Below are positions 63,776-64,000 of a stretch of 64,000 nucleotides of DNA, piece after piece. The notes beneath the pieces are model-generated. The model was not told the origin of the DNA. It worked only from the letters and a program-made list of their open reading frames with translations, and searched no databases. Origin of the DNA: an uncultured Alphaproteobacteria bacterium (GTDB taxonomy: Bacteria; Pseudomonadota; Alphaproteobacteria; Rhodobacterales; Rhodobacteraceae); NCBI GenBank assembly GCA_902524655.1, contig CABZEG010000001.1:1-64000 (forward strand). The letters are read 5' to 3'. Position 1 is the stretch's first letter. Each line of letters starts with the position of its first letter. Made by a program: the position numbers and the translations under genes.

Positions 63776-64000
63776 ATGCTAGAATTCAACAATAAAGATG
63801 TGAATTTATTAATTCTACTTAGTGAGATAGCCACTATAGAACAATTAGCTCGAAACAAACTTGATAATGCTCTACCTAAGGATTTAAATATATCCAGCTT
63901 TTCTGTTTTAAATCATTTTTTTGGCTCGAAAGCAGAAAAAACTCCCTTGCAATTGGCTAGAAGTTTTCATGTTACTAAAGGAGCTATGACCAATACATTA
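63776..64000 (+). CDS. MarR-family regulator, N-terminal part (runs off the window)
   Basis: 75 codons with no stop to the window end, missing from the ORF track because the frame is open. LPKDLNISSFSVLNHFFG and TPLQLARSFHVTKGAMTNTL are the MarR winged-helix pattern. Ligand and targets cannot be seen. Divergent from the methyltransferase gene. Confidence 0.78.
   Translation, partial: MLEFNNKDVNLLILLSEIATIEQLARNKLDNALPKDLNISSFSVLNHFFGSKAEKTPLQLARSFHVTKGAMTNTL

Overview
The window is chromosomal DNA from an AT-rich alphaproteobacterium, most likely a free-living marine aerobe. The reasons are a three-gene bc1 operon (Rieske, cytochrome b, cytochrome c1), a Zur-type regulator divergent from znuA, an NDUFAF5-like methyltransferase, a TlyA protein, and many TTG/GTG starts in low-GC genes. 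I cannot name the lineage from sequence alone; SAR116-like or AT-rich Rhodobacterales-like groups are possible.

Layout. 1-2728: tail of paaA plus paaBCDE, the phenylacetyl-CoA epoxidase operon. 2819-10581: catabolic genes (dimethylglycine/sarcosine dehydrogenase-like protein, lipoprotein, acyl-CoA dehydrogenase, CaiB/BaiF CoA-transferase, ribokinase-like sugar kinase, TPP enzyme). 10616-12870: a ribosome-recycling-factor-like protein and two uncharacterised proteins. 12855-19259: an iron region, with an FbpA/FbpB-type Fe(III) transporter lacking its ATPase, a fatty-acid-hydroxylase-family protein and a secreted DUF4856 protein; a Fur-box-like palindrome separates these from a divergent 10-TM metal exporter. 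19262-24386: cyclic-nucleotide sensor protein, GST, thioesterase, serine hydrolase, EamA transporter and a branched-chain aminotransferase. 24407-27345: copper locus (DUF4396 protein, cytochrome c, CopC, CopD) with a divergent CueR and a textbook 19-bp-spacer MerR-type promoter. 27453-31929: zinc locus (znuA | zur-znuC-znuB-COG0523 chaperone) with a Zur-type operator and an expanded His-rich repeat in ZnuA. 32350-33840: an asparagine synthase.

33917-42848: an integrative element of about 8.85 kb inserted in the 3' end of tRNA-Lys(TTT). It is bounded by a 54-bp perfect direct repeat. It has a P4-type tyrosine integrase, arm-type integrase sites (TGTCTACT, four copies at one end and two at the other), a self-regulated XRE gene heading a compact four-gene cassette, a stand-alone sigma-70 region-4 protein paired with a Sel1-repeat protein, an RDD membrane protein, several secreted or small unknowns, and a palindrome-rich, origin-like region next to a possible winged-helix protein. 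It has no recognisable virion or conjugation genes. This is the best candidate for something undescribed.

42948-64000: core genes. These are dapF (with an atypical active site), mtaB, gabD-like dehydrogenase, trmL, petABC, aroC, tlyA, hemF, a CCA-transferase, two NUDIX hydrolases, hslO, an MltB-like transglycosylase, dapB, rbfA-truB-rpsO-pnp, hemH, an NDUFAF5-like methyltransferase and the start of a MarR-family regulator.
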